Assembly (NCBI GenBank): GCA_022829145.1
Contig: CM040744.1
Location: 15,790,218-15,854,217, forward strand
From: Albula goreensis
Taxonomy: Eukaryota > Chordata > Actinopteri > Albuliformes > Albulidae
Direction: 5' to 3'
DNA: 64,000 bases
The position numbers and the translations under genes were made by a program. The stretch's first letter is position 1. Each line of letters starts with the position of its first letter. The notes beneath the pieces are model-generated. The model saw only the letters and a list, made by a program, of their open reading frames with translations, had not been told where the DNA came from and made no database searches. Shown one piece after another: positions 21,610 to 33,959 of the stretch.

Positions 21610-24560
21610 GCCTACGCTGCTCTGTGTAGGATGCACTGACATCTGTATGTGAAATTAAATTGTAGAAGGAAATTGAGGTTTCTCCACAGCAAACTGCATC
21701 CTTGTGTTTCAGTACTAAACTGAATAAGGTGAGGAAGAACACATTAAATATCAGATTTTTGAGGTGAACCCTCATGAATTTCCTGATATGTAAAGGAGAT
21801 TTAGTTGTCTGTGTGGTGGACGCTAGTACACAGCAAGGTTACATCATGTCACTGACTAAAAACCTGAAAATAGCAGAGGAGACCCACAAGCACACGTGCC
21901 TCATGCTTGCATTACAATTTTTGGAGAGTTCTGGAAATAATTGAAAGTACAGTCTTAGCCTTGTGTCCATGAATTAAATAATCCAATGAGCCAGATCTTA
22001 TTTATGTAGAGTAACACTTGTGATATCCTGTTTCCTTGAACAGTCTTGCAACAGGATGTGCAACAGAGCGTGTCATCAGGATTAAGTTGGTCAACAAGAA
22101 TGTACTTTTCAGTCGTGCAGAATCTACGATCTCAACAAAGGCAATGTCACAGAGTGTTTCACAGGGCATTAATTAGAATTATTCCTTAAAGGGCACATGC
22201 AGGGTTTTTTTTCTGAATTACAGCAGCTCCTTTATGGGTGTGACACACTGTTTATCTAATTTGGAACCTGTAATGAATCGTAAACATGACTAAATGAAGT
22301 ACTTGAACGACTGTTTAATGGAAGCAGGCAGAAAGTCAGCCTTATGTCTGTGCCCTTTCACGTGATTGGAGCCCCCAAACAAATGGTTCCCCTCTTTTAA
22401 GCAGTTTTTTGTAGTACCATTGAGCAAACTGTGTGAGCCCTCAGAAGAGAAGTTCTCAGTGTGGGGGAAAAAACTGACTTAATTTGCAGTTCAGTCTGTG
22501 CAGCCATTTGTGAATTAGTTTATTTGTGACATTAAATGAAATGTGATTGAAAGTTTATTTTATTACATTTTATGTTTTATTGATATTAATTCATGATAGA
22601 CTGTAATGTAACTGGAGATTTCAGGGAAAGATGATTGACTGCAGTGTTCAGGCCACCAAAGTGTGAGTGTGAAGCTCTGCTCTTAGTAATAGAAGAGTCG
22701 TGCATGATATTAATCATCCAGACAATCAAACGTTGCTGAATGCATTACTTTCCATGTGGTCTATGAAGTGGTTTCCTGTGGGTTTTAGCATCACTAAGGT
22801 GAATTATAGATGACATGGCCTCACTCTGCCCCCTCAGGGTCCTTTTCCGGAAGTTGCCCCCCCCCACACCCCCAGCTCCTCCCCCTCTTCCCCATCTCTT
22901 TATACCCACTCAAGATAAATAAAGCACCAATGAGATAGGATGACAGAGCATATAGTATATATGACTGAGGAAATTAGAAGGATTTTGCTTGGCAGCTATT
23001 CTCACTCCTGCAGGCTTGTAGAAGCCTGGTTGCGGTGGAATTGTTGATGGGTCTGTGAATAGCTGTTGGTTAGCGGTGTGGACTCATGTCCAGATCTGCA
23101 ACAGAGACAGGGCTTCTCGCCAGATGAACTAGCTGCCTCTTGGCTCGGGTGACAGGCTCGCTCACGTCATTGTGCAACATCAGCTCCCTGCTCGTCTGTC
23201 TTCACTTCCTGGATCGTTCGCCGTCACAACGGACAAGGTCTGGTGTACTTGTAGCATGTGCTGCTCCTGCAGTCTACAGTGTCTTGTGTGTGGTGCTGTC
23301 TAAAAACCATGGGCTTAGAGGAGCTTAATAGCTTAGCTGATAAAACATCCTTTCATCCATCTTCTGTTTGAACACACCATGAATTTCGGTGAGTGCTGCC
23401 CAAATCTTTTCATCCCTGTACCACAAGTGTTTGAATTTTGAATTAGCATAATGCTTGCAAAGTGTGGGTTTTGGTTTAGTTCATGTTTGCTGTTGATCCT
23501 TGTTCTCTTTTCCATCAGTCATTTTTTTAAATCTTTTTTTATGTCTCATATTTGCCATGTATTCATTGACTAAAAGGCACTACTCTTATCATAAAAAGTT
23601 GAGTAAGATAGTCCCCTTCCTCTTCTGACCTGTGCATGTTTTCTTTCCTGGGTATTTGCATCTTATGACCATCTGAAGTCCACAGAGTATCCAGAAGTGC
23701 ATCAGGCCTGGACTTGACCACCCCAAGAGCATCAGTCTCTATTACACAATTCCACTAGCTGTTACATGTATTCACAACTGTAAAATAAATACCTTTAACC
23801 AAGTTAACCCCAGGTACCTTTTCCTGCTGACAGAATTTATATTCTTCCCTTGGCTCTTTGGGTTTTAACTTAATTCATCTGAGGTTTTTATGAGTTAATC
23901 TAGAGTAAAATCCCCCCTTAAAATCCTGCTTAACTCTTACAATACAAATAATAATCAATCTTAGACTCGTATAGAGTTCCAATAATGGATATTTCAGTGC
24001 CTTAAAGGCGTAATTTATACTGCATATCCATTTCACAGCTTCACTGTTTAATCCTCAATATTGTGGGGTACTTTTGTTTCGTTTCTGTTTAGTTTATTCC
24101 AATTTGCTTGGCAAATACAGCTTTTACACACATGGAATAGTGTGAATAATGCAGTACCAGTACACTTAAGTTGTATTATTGTGCAGATTCAAAAAGCTCC
24201 CTTATACAAAACATAAATCTTATTTAGATCTTCAGAGGGCTCCAATCAAATATAAAATGAGAAACAAATAAGGTAAAAGCAAACAAATGCATTAAATATA
24301 CCCAGAAGCAACAAACCACCAGGTACTCAATTTACTATTTTAATAGTTGTTTCCCAAGACAGCCTTCGCCTCATTGTTAACAGCACTGCACAATAGGATT
24401 TATGACGGCATCATTGTTTTTTTGTGTGTGTGGGTGGCGCCTCGTGTGGCTGTTCTTTATATAAGCCATCTCTTTAGGTAGTAAGGTGGAGATCTTGGCG
24501 CCAAACGTTTAATTTTAGAATTCACAAAGCACTACCCAGGGCTCAGTGTTTGTGGCAGGT
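21610..24560 (+). other. Intron segment with no recognised mobile element
   Basis: Mostly unique-looking non-coding sequence. It contains a C-rich run at 22857-22893 (see separate entry) and a patch at 24400-24550 with GGCGCCTCG, a TTTATATAAG word and TTGGCGCCAAACG, an E2F-like palindrome. No exon or promoter can be supported. Confidence 0.35.
22857..22893 (-). other. G-quadruplex-type motif (G-rich on minus strand)
   Basis: The plus strand has at least four runs of four or more C separated by short linkers (CCCCCCCCC, CCCCC, CCCCC, CCCC). The minus strand therefore meets the usual four-run G-quadruplex pattern. This describes composition; no function is implied. Confidence 0.7.
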
Positions 24561-24565
24561 GACCT

Positions 24566-24596
<31 letters not shown>

Positions 24597-24605
24597 GTTT
24601 TTTTT
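24561..24605 (+). repeat. (GT)n microsatellite with poly-T end
   Basis: A GT run with one interruption (GTTTGT), ending in a T-run. Confidence 0.93.
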
Positions 24606-25614
24606 AATGAGTTTTGCATTTTATGTCACCTAACACCAGGTGCAGCCATTCATAGGCCTTATTTTGAACACATTTGTGCAAGTAGTCGAGTGTAGTTTTC
24701 TCCGTACATTATCTTTTCATCATACATTTTCTATCTACGGTAGGGGTGTGAATGTGTTTGAGAGATTTCCTCCAGTTGAATCCGTGGTTAGTTGAAAAGG
24801 CAAATTGTGAGGTAGCATAAGACCGGGATTACTATTTGACAAGGAGTGAAAAGCTTCAATTGCCAACTGCAGCAGAGAGAACGACCAAACTCAACAGGTG
24901 TGTTCTATTTGAGAGGCCAGGAATGATAACAGGGCACTATAATACAATGTGCTGGCACTGTGAACAAAGTGGGGCAGAAAATAACATCACCACCCCCCCA
25001 ACCCCTCCCCTTTTGAAATGCCTAGCGTCCACTTTAGGAGGTTGTCCTGGCCTCTGCACCATGGAATTCACTAAAATATTTGTGATCAGGAACTTGGACA
25101 CATTGCTTGGCTACGGCTCCTCTGTCTTTTTCTACCTGTACTCAGCTCCCTCTCTGTTTTCACAATACCAACAACATCAGGGTGCCAGGATAAACTGGCT
25201 GAGAGGGAGTGGGAAAGGGGTGGTGCCTTTTAAACAATTAAGGGATTTTTCGGGGAAGCCTCCCCTATCATCCACATGTGGGACTTACCATTGGTGAGCA
25301 CTTTTATTCCTTTCCAAAGCCTGTTTGCCTGCCCAGCATTCACATTGTATATGTAGAATTGCTATCAAACTGGTCCTTTGCATCAGCGCTACTACAATTG
25401 ATATTGTTGTGAGTGTACAATTGTCAATGCAGAAATATTGTTTTTCTACCTGGCTCTGTTACCGCAGGTATACATGACCAAGTGGCTTGTCTTCACTGTG
25501 GTGAGTCTAGTTTACATGCCCTATATTAAACTTTCAGTCACAGCATTAAATATAGACATGCTCCACCATCTGTGAATGCCAGTGTCCTGTATAGAACAAT
25601 AGAGTTAATTTTAG

Positions 25615-25832
25615 TGTTGGTGTGGCGTAGTGGCTTAGGAGCTGGGCTTATAATCAAAAAGTTGTGATATTTCAACTGTGAAGCAATGCTATTTTGGCCT
25701 TAAGTAATGGCCTAAACCTGAATCGCTTGACTAAAAATCTGACCATAGAAATGTGAATGAGTAATTTGTAGTAATAATTTATAGGCTTTGTGTATGCAAC
25801 ATGACTTGGGTAAGCGTTTGTAGATGTAATAC
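25615..25832 (+). repeat. tRNA-derived SINE, HE1-like, diverged
   Basis: The head TGGCGTAGTGGCTTAGGAGC (25623-25642) is a good SINE A-box region, followed by CTGGGCTTATAATCAAAAAG, matching the anticodon-arm part of this fish SINE type. The B box is degraded. A tail-like GACTTGGGTAAGCGTTTG followed by TAGATGTAAT (about 25803-25830) corresponds to the usual GGATAAGCGTCTGCTAAATG tail. Confidence 0.7.
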
Positions 25833-25955
25833 GTGGCTTGAATAAGGCTTCCTGCAAAGCAAATAAACAATGTGATGTAGCAATAAGTGATTAAAGCAAT
25901 ATAAGTTCCTCTCTCTGTGTAAGCACATTGGCAAGCATCTTTAGCTTCATGTAAG

Positions 25956-26099
25956 GCATAACACACGACGAGGTGTACAGTGTACAAATGTAAGGGACGA
26001 GGTGGAGGCGAAGAACTTGTTTCCCCTGCCAAGTCACTTACATTTGTACAACTTTCATTGTATTGTATACATTTGTATTACACTTGTAGGGTGTTATGC
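25956..26099. repeat. Nested inverted repeat (possible foldback/MITE remnant)
   Basis: TGTACAAATGTAAG (25981-25994) is perfectly complementary to CTTACATTTGTACA (26037-26050), with a 42-base loop. An outer pair, GCATAACAC (25956-25964) and GTGTTATGC (26091-26099), is also perfect. The structure could be the remains of a small foldback element; no target duplication is clear. Confidence 0.65.
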
Positions 26100-27065
26100 T
26101 GCTTATAACACGGTTACTTGCTAGGTGTCATTTTAATATATTTTCCTTTTTTTGGCTCAAAAATTGATTATTTTAAGACATATCGTACAGATGATAGGCA
26201 CAACTTTATGCTGGAGTAGGTGGCTGTTTCCTGAACTCAAAGCCAGCATTCTAGAGTTAGATGTTCTAGAACTGTCAAGGTTCGAAACGACCATTGGTTA
26301 CAACTAGTTAAAGAAAATATTCCCACAGATACATGCTGCAAGTTCAGAGAACTGCTCTCACATTTTGCTGTCTCACATTTTCCCTTTCATCCATTTATGA
26401 GATCCTCAAATGTTTTGTCCTTGGCAAATAAATTAAAATTGATGTGAAAATGGTCCATTGCGGTTTTTATACTTTAAAGGTTTAATGTTAGCTAACAAAT
26501 GAGTGAATGAAACCTTTATTGGCAAGGCTGCGGTTGGCATGGTTACCATTGTATTGCTTTAGCGTATTGATTAAGAACAGTGATAAGTTTTGACTGGACC
26601 TACATACAAGGTGTCCAGGTTATACAAATTTAATCGACACATGCCAGCCAATCAGAAACGCAGGTTTTCTGTATCCGTGAGATAATCAGTGTTAGCTATG
26701 TGAGGCTACTGTTTTGTCATTTTCAATTCTTTATGTTTTTAATATATTTAAACATTGTCTTACAGGGAGTTAATAATTGTCTTCTCTGTGTTTTCTCTCC
26801 GCAGTTGTACAATTCTTAAATGTACAGGTGTAATGACCAGGTGTAATGACCCTTGTGCTGGTCAGCCACAGAATATCTGGTTTTTGGTATTGCTCAGCAC
26901 TGAATTGATCAATTAAAGAGGGTTATTACACAGATGACTCACCTCTCTTGGTGTCCTGGGTCTAAACTAGTTGCTGAATCTATGGTAAAAAACCAAAGCC
27001 AGTAGACTCTATGGCTCTTAAGGCTCATGGTTGGACATTCCTGCTTTAGAATTTAATCTCCTTTC

Positions 27066-27109
27066 CACACACACACACACACACGCGCACACACACACGT
27101 GCGCACACA

Positions 27110-27183
<74 letters not shown>
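27066..27183 (+). repeat. (CA)n microsatellite with CG interruptions
   Basis: About 117 bp of CA repeats; the left part is interrupted by CACGCGCAC and CACGTGCGCAC. Alternating purine-pyrimidine tracts of this type favour Z-DNA. Open frames here are poly-His/Thr or Cys/Val artefacts. Confidence 0.97.
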
Positions 27184-27185
<2 letters not shown>

Positions 27186-27609
27186 TGCATTCTAGATTTA
27201 GAAAAAAATTTTGCTGACAATAAATTAAATCTTTTCACATTTAACAGCAAAGCAAATAATATCTTATCAGACACTTCCCTGCTGAGTGCAAGATGGTATT
27301 ATACTGTGCAGAGAAATGGAGCTGAAACAAACATTTCAATAAATCTGGGACACCACAATAAACTGCCTCTTATCTTAAGTGTTTCTGCTAAAAAGAAGTC
27401 ACATATTGTCACTTACTCTTCCATGTTTAGGAGACAAGACTGACTACATGCTGTCTTTTTTTTAATGCAGCTTCTATTAGACATGGATGTGCTAGAGTGC
27501 TAAATTAGCCGTAGACTTTGCACATACATTTTTCTGGTTTGAAAAGATAAATTATTAATCTTTAAAATATTCCATGGCAGTTTGATAATAATTTTAAGAA
27601 ACTGGAATG

Positions 27610-27985
27610 GACTGCTCTGCAAGAACATTCCAGAACACACCTCCAATTCACATGGCCTCGCCTCCCTCCACACTGCAGATGTGACATCAATCGTATATTT
27701 CCTGCAGCATCGGAGGAACTCAAAGTCAACATATGATCAGGCTGAGAACCTTGTTAGTGCCCAGCTGGCCAGGAGAGGCCGCTAGATAGCAATGAGGCTG
27801 AGGACTTCAATCAGCCCCTTGTTCTTCCACTGCAAGGCTAAACTACTTTCTGCCTACCCAATGTGGATCTCCAGCCTCAGCTAGTAATGGCATGGCTGGG
27901 ACTTGAATACCCTGCTGTGAGGTCCTCAGCTGCTCCATGAACTGGCTGTTTCACTCTATGAGCCCCTCTCAGGCCCTCCAATGAG
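27610..27985 (-). repeat. tRNA-derived SINE family B, copy 2 (with tRNA head)
   Basis: Read on the minus strand, a tRNA-like head lies at the right end: GCCAGTTCATGGAGCAGCTG (A-box region, about 27943), then GGTATTCAAGTCCCAGCC (B-box region, about 27913). It is followed by the family body, including GCGGCCTCTCCTGGCCAGCT and CTGATCATATGTTGACTTTG. The body blocks match 12243-12490 and 62054-62240. It is the best copy for defining the family in this window. Confidence 0.78.
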
Positions 27986-28202
27986 GCAAAGCAAATTGTG
28001 TTCCATCACAGTGGACTCCCCATTCTGCGTTGATATGATGGCAATTCTTTATAAGCCTTGGAGAGAGAATAGTGTGAGGTTTTGACCAATCATGCAGATG
28101 AAAAGGACCCTTTAATGTGATACACCAAGGCTAATTAAATTATATGTGGTGGGAGCATACCGTGAAGAAAGTTTCAGAGAAACATAGAAATATATTTGTG
28201 TG

Positions 28203-28205
28203 TTT

Positions 28206-28239
<34 letters not shown>

Positions 28240-28262
28240 TGAGTGAGTGTTGGAGAGAGAGA
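28203..28262 (+). repeat. (GT)n-(GA)n compound microsatellite
   Basis: GT run to about 28229, then GAGAGAGA, GTGAGTGAGTG and GAGAGAGA segments; another GA run occurs at about 28299-28311. Confidence 0.92.
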
Positions 28263-28784
28263 TGATGAAGGAAAGAGTCCAAGGGAGATAGAAACCACGA
28301 GAGAGAGAGAGGGATTTCTATCATGCTTAAAGAAGTAGTCATGCAGAATAAATGTAGCCTTTTTTCATTTTCATTTGGTTCAGTTTGATAGAACAATGTA
28401 AGTACCCGTTGGTATCTTAAATAGTTGATGCGTAGTGGCACTGAGATATGTGTACTGCTTTCAGAGCTATTCCATCTGGATATAAGCACTCAGATGAATG
28501 AAAAGCTTCCCTGTTAAAAAAACTTCTACTAGTCGTCCACCAGCATGCATGTAAGCTTTCATGGGGCAGCATTAAATCTCCCTGTGTTACACAGATGTTG
28601 GATCATACAGGCACAGTGACACCTAATGTGTTAGGAATTCAGTTCCCTGACATATTGGTTTGACCTGAGGAAAATCTTGCAAGCCAGTGTATGTATAATG
28701 TGCATGTTCATTTATTATCAAGTTATGTTAACCAGCATAGTAATGTAAACATGCACATTATTGAGCAATCCTAAAGTTTGTGAC

Positions 28785-28865
28785 TGCACAGCGGGCTTGG
28801 AAAAGGTGTGGGCTTTTCACCGTCTTTGCTGAGTGACATGGTTCGATTTCACAGTCCACTGCACA
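28785..28865 (+). repeat. tRNA-like sequence, possible SINE head
   Basis: A good B box, GGTTCGATTTC, lies at 28840-28850, preceded by an A-box-like CAGCGGGCTTGG about 50 bp upstream. A cloverleaf cannot be drawn convincingly, so this is more likely an eroded SINE head than a tRNA gene. Confidence 0.3.
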
Positions 28866-29069
28866 TCCCAACTTCAGCTTGAAGTTGCAGGATTTCATGC
28901 TAACTTCTGGTCTTACATATTTAATTAGCTCAATCATTTAATGTGATCTGACAGCTCAGCTACATGTTTTTAAAGGCTCATGAATGAAAGCTACAGACTG
29001 TTCTTATGCTCCCGTGTGAATATTTTACTTGTGATCTGAAGTGCAAGTGGCATTAGTGTATCCAGTTTA

Positions 29070-29850
29070 TTAGGTAATCGAACCAGGGTAATTTGTGGAA
29101 ATAAAAACTTGCATATGAGCTGGATCGGAGGAATGGTCTAGGAATGGAGTTTTCCTCCCCTGCTCAAATGTGTCATCCACCCAAATGGGTTTGTTGAGAA
29201 ACTCAGTTCACGGTTTTTTCATGTCGAGCTTGTTTCCTGTCGTCATGTAATCGTGTCTTTCCTGCTCGGGGACCTGTCCTCTGTCTGGCCTGATGCTCAT
29301 GAGGGCTCCATTGTAGTCAGTGTGTCTGTCATCATGAGTTTTTTTTCTTGGCTCTTAATTGACTCTGGCTTCCCATCCTTCACCAAACACATTTCATTCT
29401 CTGGAGGCAAAAGCGTTTGAGTTGGCCTCCTGCAACAGACAGGGAAGGAGAAAGGCAGAGTCTGGCGCTTCCCAATTCTACCAAAAGAAACTAGGCTGAA
29501 AATTACCTTCCTTTCCTGATTTTTCCTTTAATTATCCCTTGACAAGAATTCATTACAGGTGATGTGACCAGCCTCGATTTAGTTCAGTCTGTGGGGACTA
29601 TCTGTCTTGATTTTCCTCTTCTGAGTTGGCAAGTGATGCCAGTGGTGAAAGGTGACTGTCTTTTTAAAGTGGTAAGGAGGGAGGGAGGGAAATGCAGATG
29701 TAATACAAACACATCGTGGTGTATTTGATATTATTTACTCGGTGTCATTTTCTACATCAAATATTTATTTCTCAGCTTAACAAAACACAGCTCAGCGTGA
29801 AAGGGAAACAAGGAGGACCAGTTTTTATATGAAGCCGTGAATCACATTTG
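29070..29850 (+). other. Intron segment with repeat-free, complex sequence
   Basis: Between 29190 and 29640 the sequence is not obviously repetitive and has mixed composition with a few CpGs. It could contain conserved non-coding sequence. No exon, open frame or named motif supports a specific call. Confidence 0.2.
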
Positions 29851-29936
29851 CATTGCTTTGTATTATTATGCCAAAGACTCGTGCTAAGGGAATCCAAGCA
29901 CAGATAAGGTGTTCAAGGACAAAGTGTTGTATACCT

Positions 29937-30130
29937 AGCAGCCATACAGCCATGAATGCTTGTCATGTTAACCTATTCAACCTACACTGGGGTGGGTTTG
30001 GCTGTTACTTGAATGGGAGACTTTCCAGCAAAGCCACTTTACTTTTTGAAGAGTAGTAAAATAGTTGGGCCTGTAGGGGGCACTCTTCCCAATGGATCAA
30101 ATGGAACTCCAGTGCAGTGATAGGGGGTGT
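29937..30130 (+). repeat. 5S rRNA-derived SINE, copy B
   Basis: AGCAGCCATACAGCCATGAA at about 29937 resembles the 5S start (GCCATACCACCCTGAA). GGGGTGGGTTTGGCTGTTAC followed by TTGAATGGGAGAC (29990-30022) matches the 5S promoter region GGGTCGGGCCTGGTTAGTACTTGGATGGGAGAC. The body has TGGGCCTGTAGGGGGCACTC (30066-30085), the same block as copy A. Substitutions in both 5S blocks argue against a working 5S gene. The tail is not clearly present. Confidence 0.8.
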
Positions 30131-30889
30131 GTTCCAAAACTTTTGATTGTCTCCTCCTTTCCTCCACTTCCCCATTACCTGTCGTCGCCTACTCAGAAGT
30201 ATGTGAAGGAAAGGAGGGGAGGAAAAAAGTGGAGGAGAGGAGGAAAGGAGGAGACGCAATGAAAATTGGAACAGCTGATCTGATTCTCCTGTCATCAAAG
30301 TCAGCGTTGACTATTGATGAAGTAGTAACTTAGACTGATTCTGAGGATACCTAAGCCATGCATTAAAGTATGAATGTCAGTTACTTGCATTCTGCTCATG
30401 ATTTAACATAAACATTTGTAGAAGGAAATAAATAAACTTGCTGAAACTCAATCAATTTTACATTGGTAAAATTTGTAGCTCAAAAGTATGAATATATCAC
30501 GTCAATGTGGATATGTTTGAAAAAGCAAACAGTAATGTTTCCCTGTTAATGTAAATGATATGATTACTGTTTACTGTTCTGGCATTTATACTTAAGTGTT
30601 GGTAAATCCTTAGTCATGTTTTACAACTTTTCAATGATGAAATGTTCCGTGGGATGATCTTTTAATCGGACTGGTCATGAGCACAATGATGTCGCCCAGA
30701 AATGTGAAAAGACTTCCGTGGTAGGATACATCAATGTACATTCTTCATTTGGAGAAGGCGAGGAGGTGAGCAAAGGATTCTTAATCTCATCTCCTACGAT
30801 TTTGGAACATTGGAGGGAACATAGATCAGTTTCTGGGGCATGGAGCAGACAAGGTGGTAGTGGAGGAGAGCAGGATAGAATTTTTAGTA

Positions 30890-31060
30890 TTGGAATGCAC
30901 CCAACGAGTGTGTTGTGGAAGGTGCCATGCAGCTGATGAGATATTATGATCTGCACTGGTTGTTCAAGATCCCATGTGGTACTTTTAATCAGAGCCGTGG
31001 AGTTAACACAGGTGCCCTGGTAAAATCTCCACCAGAAATTGGCTCTCAACATCAAGGCAC
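30890..31060 (+). repeat. 5S-SINE 3' part, truncated copy
   Basis: It carries GTTGTTCAAGATCCCATGTG and then GTTAACACAGGTGCCCTGGT plus AAAATCTCC (31002-31030), matching the tail of copy A in order and, as I recall, a common fish SINE tail (CATTAAAGATCCCATGG, then GTGTCCTGGCCAAATT). No 5S head is present. Confidence 0.6.
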
Positions 31061-31099
31061 CTAATCACTGCCATTTATCTGACTGACTATGTAATCCCT

Positions 31100-32240
31100 T
31101 TCAGTCCTCACTCACTTTCATTTTCCACTGAAAAAGAGAAAATAGTTTTCAGCTGACCCACTTGATTAGATAAAATATATTGACATAATGAAAATAATAT
31201 AAGGCTCTACATAATGTGGGATCGATTGTAAACTATGCAGTATTTACCTGATGAAGATCTGAAGGGTTGCTGTTGTGAAATAATTGTTTAAAAAATATTT
31301 ATTGAATATTAAGGTCGGTCTTTGTCCTTAGTGGGCTTCAGTGTGGTTTCAGTTTGCACTGATTCCAGCAGAACGATGTGTTCTTTGCTTGTTTAATACA
31401 AATCCCCGATTGCTTTGTTTAATCAGAATCAACCTTACCTGAAATCTCGGAATGCTGTGCATGATTATCCTCACCCAAACATGTTTAGACAGTGGATTTA
31501 TCCTGGTTTCTGACCACAATGGAAAATTGAATGAGTAATGACTGTGATCCCTGACTACATTAAGGAATTAAACATCTCCTGTTGAACACCCAATACCAAG
31601 GGTGCACAACACTTGGAGTGGTATTGTATCTTTTGATTGTTTCTGTGTTTTAACACTTCAGTGCTTAATTGAAATAATTTATTGGCTTCAATTAATTACC
31701 TACACATACCTTGTTTCCTCAACCATGACTGGTTGCTGATTGAAAGGGAACTCTGAAAGTTCCAGAAATAGAGTATGATCAGACCGAAAAAAAAACCTGT
31801 TAGCTGGCTTGGTGCCAGAGCGTTTAATGTGACCATAGTGGTTGGTGTTTCCCATGATCCTTCAGTAGCACTCCCCTCCTCAGCTGACTGTGAGAATGCT
31901 GTGAATCCATCTGGCTTTACACAGACCGGCCCACAGAAGCAGGTATTTGTGAAGCAGACCAAGTCGTAACTGAGATCTAACAGCAGGACTGATTGATGTG
32001 GGTGTGCAGCGCTGAAGTATCTGAGGTGACCTTTCAATCGACCTGGTAAATGAGGTAAATGCTTAATGCATTTTCTGAAGGGCCCACCGAGGTGGTTGCT
32101 TATTTGTTATAGTATTTACGCCATTAGTGGATGCAGAGGCGTTCATTTCTATGTACATAACAGATACGGTGGCCTACATTTCTGTTTTTGTCCACTTACT
32201 CAGTTCATGGACTGAGGCCAATTTGGTACAGTGCCTTTCC
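31100..32240 (+). other. Intron segment with no recognised element
   Basis: Non-coding, moderately AT-rich, no repeat recognised and no exon supported. Confidence 0.35.
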
Positions 32241-32254
32241 ATTAAGGAGCCTTG

Positions 32255-32345
32255 CCACAATGGCTAAATGGCAGTGCCCCTCTGTAGGTTCAAACCCATA
32301 GCATCCCGTTCCTGGTAATAAGAACCAGCTTTTCACCTTTTTTTC
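32255..32345 (+). repeat. tRNA-derived SINE head fragment
   Basis: A-box-like TGGCTAAATGGCAG (32261-32274) and B-box GGTTCAAACCC (32287-32297) are present; their spacing is shorter than in a normal tRNA, suggesting an internal deletion. The sequence after it is not assignable. Confidence 0.5.
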
Positions 32346-32851
32346 AGGTGAATCATGGGATCTGATTCGGATCACAATGTCACTTTATTAATGATTGCGC
32401 CACATCGCCAGACTGTGGGGGATATTAACATTCACAGCCAGAGATGAAGCTCCTGGTTTTGCTCTCCACATGTGAAATTACTGGGTTTATCTGAATCAGG
32501 TATGTGTCAGTGCTTAGAGAATAGAACATAGGCTCGTAGAAAGGAATCCAGGTGGTTGTTTTTCTTTCAAAAAAAGGTGTGAGCAGTTTCATTTAGCCTC
32601 TTCACTCATTGAAACTTTTTTTCTGTTTATTTGTTTGACTGTTACACCCTTATCCACCTGAGTTTCATTTCTTAATTTTTCATATACATTAAAGGGCTGC
32701 AGTATTGATGTTATATCATATGCATTATTCTCTTGTCTTACTTTTTTGGATACTGAATGTATTTTTGGATAAACTAACATATACAGATATATGTTTTTTT
32801 CTGCTGTTTTTACAGTGAGTTTCATCCTTCAAGGCTGTTTATAGAAAGGAT

Positions 32852-32888
32852 GGGGCAGGGAGAGTGTGGGGGGTGGGGCGTTGGGGGG
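32852..32888 (+). other. G-quadruplex-type motif on the transcribed sense strand
   Basis: Runs GGGG, GGG, GGGGGG, GGGG and GGGGGG are separated by short linkers in 37 bp. The motif would be present in the MCTP1 pre-mRNA. Confidence 0.75.
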
Positions 32889-33959
32889 AGAATGAAAGCA
32901 GTCTGATATTCGGATGAGTCAGCCTATGAAGCTGAGAAGCGTTGTCCCTTTATGGTAAAAACGGAAAAATAATAGATGTATGACTCAAATAAATGAGAGG
33001 GTTTTGAACTCTAGCCCACTCAGAGCCCACCTGGGGAAAACTTGGAAAAAAAATCTTCCACAAAAAAAGACCTATACCAACCTATAAATATATATAATCT
33101 TGGGTTGTTGTAACTCAGTGGTGGGTGGCTTTGAAATTACTGTGAGTTGCTGTCCAACGTCCAAAGACTATTCACGTTAGGAGAGTCTGATGACAAAGTG
33201 TTATAAGACTCCTTGGGGTTTCAGTGCCTCTGTGCCTAGTTCATGAGACTGGAAATAAAATGTAAAACAGTCATTTCACATTTAAAAAATATCAGTTTTC
33301 CTGTTGTGACTTTCCCTTTGCTGCCTCCAGAAAAATATGAAACGGGAAGACGTTATGATTGTTAGAGCTGATCAATGAAAGCTGTTATTAAATATATGGA
33401 TTCCATTTAGATATGGCCATGAAATTAAATTGTTAAAGATATGGATGCATTTGGGTTTGTACTGTATAAATAAATAAAAGTGAAGACTGCTGGTCCAAAC
33501 GTGGGTACGCTTTTACCCAAACTGCCTCAAGCACCTACCGGTTCCAGGCCATCAATCTCGCCAAAGCAGTCACATGCATCAGGTGCTGCATGCGTGCTCT
33601 GTGATGTCACCTCCTCAGGCATCGTGAAGGAGCCCACACACGTCATGAAGTCCTGTATTTTTATGGCTTTCATTGCAGATTCAGGTGGTGTTTAAACTGT
33701 TGTTTATTTTGAATATTTGGATGCATTTATGCCTGACGTACCTTCCAGAGAGATGCCATCCAGCAGGTGGTGACTGCCAGATCAATTTCTTTTGAATCTT
33801 GATGTATTTAATGGAAGTGTTTGTCATCAGCACTGCACACTAGCCCTGGGGCTTTGATGATTTTTCACCCTGAATCAGAAACAGATGCAATTCCCTTCCT
33901 CACAGGCATATATGTGAGCACGCTCAGGATTCGTCCGAGAGCTTCTGTGTCCTGGTAAT

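Noticed and set aside
24836..25297. 153-codon plus-strand frame
   Set aside because: It starts at TTG, has no recognisable domain and no splice context, and lies in ordinary intron sequence.
27053..27443. Open frames of His/Thr or Cys/Val repeats across the CA array (also at 36933, 43627, 43825, 55212, 59596)
   Set aside because: These are translations of CA/GT microsatellites, which lack stop codons. They are not proteins.
28785..28865. Functional tRNA gene
   Set aside because: A good B box is present, but no cloverleaf with paired arms could be drawn.
29937..30031. Functional 5S rRNA gene
   Set aside because: Many substitutions in the 5S-like part and a SINE body directly after it. A 5S-derived SINE explains it better.
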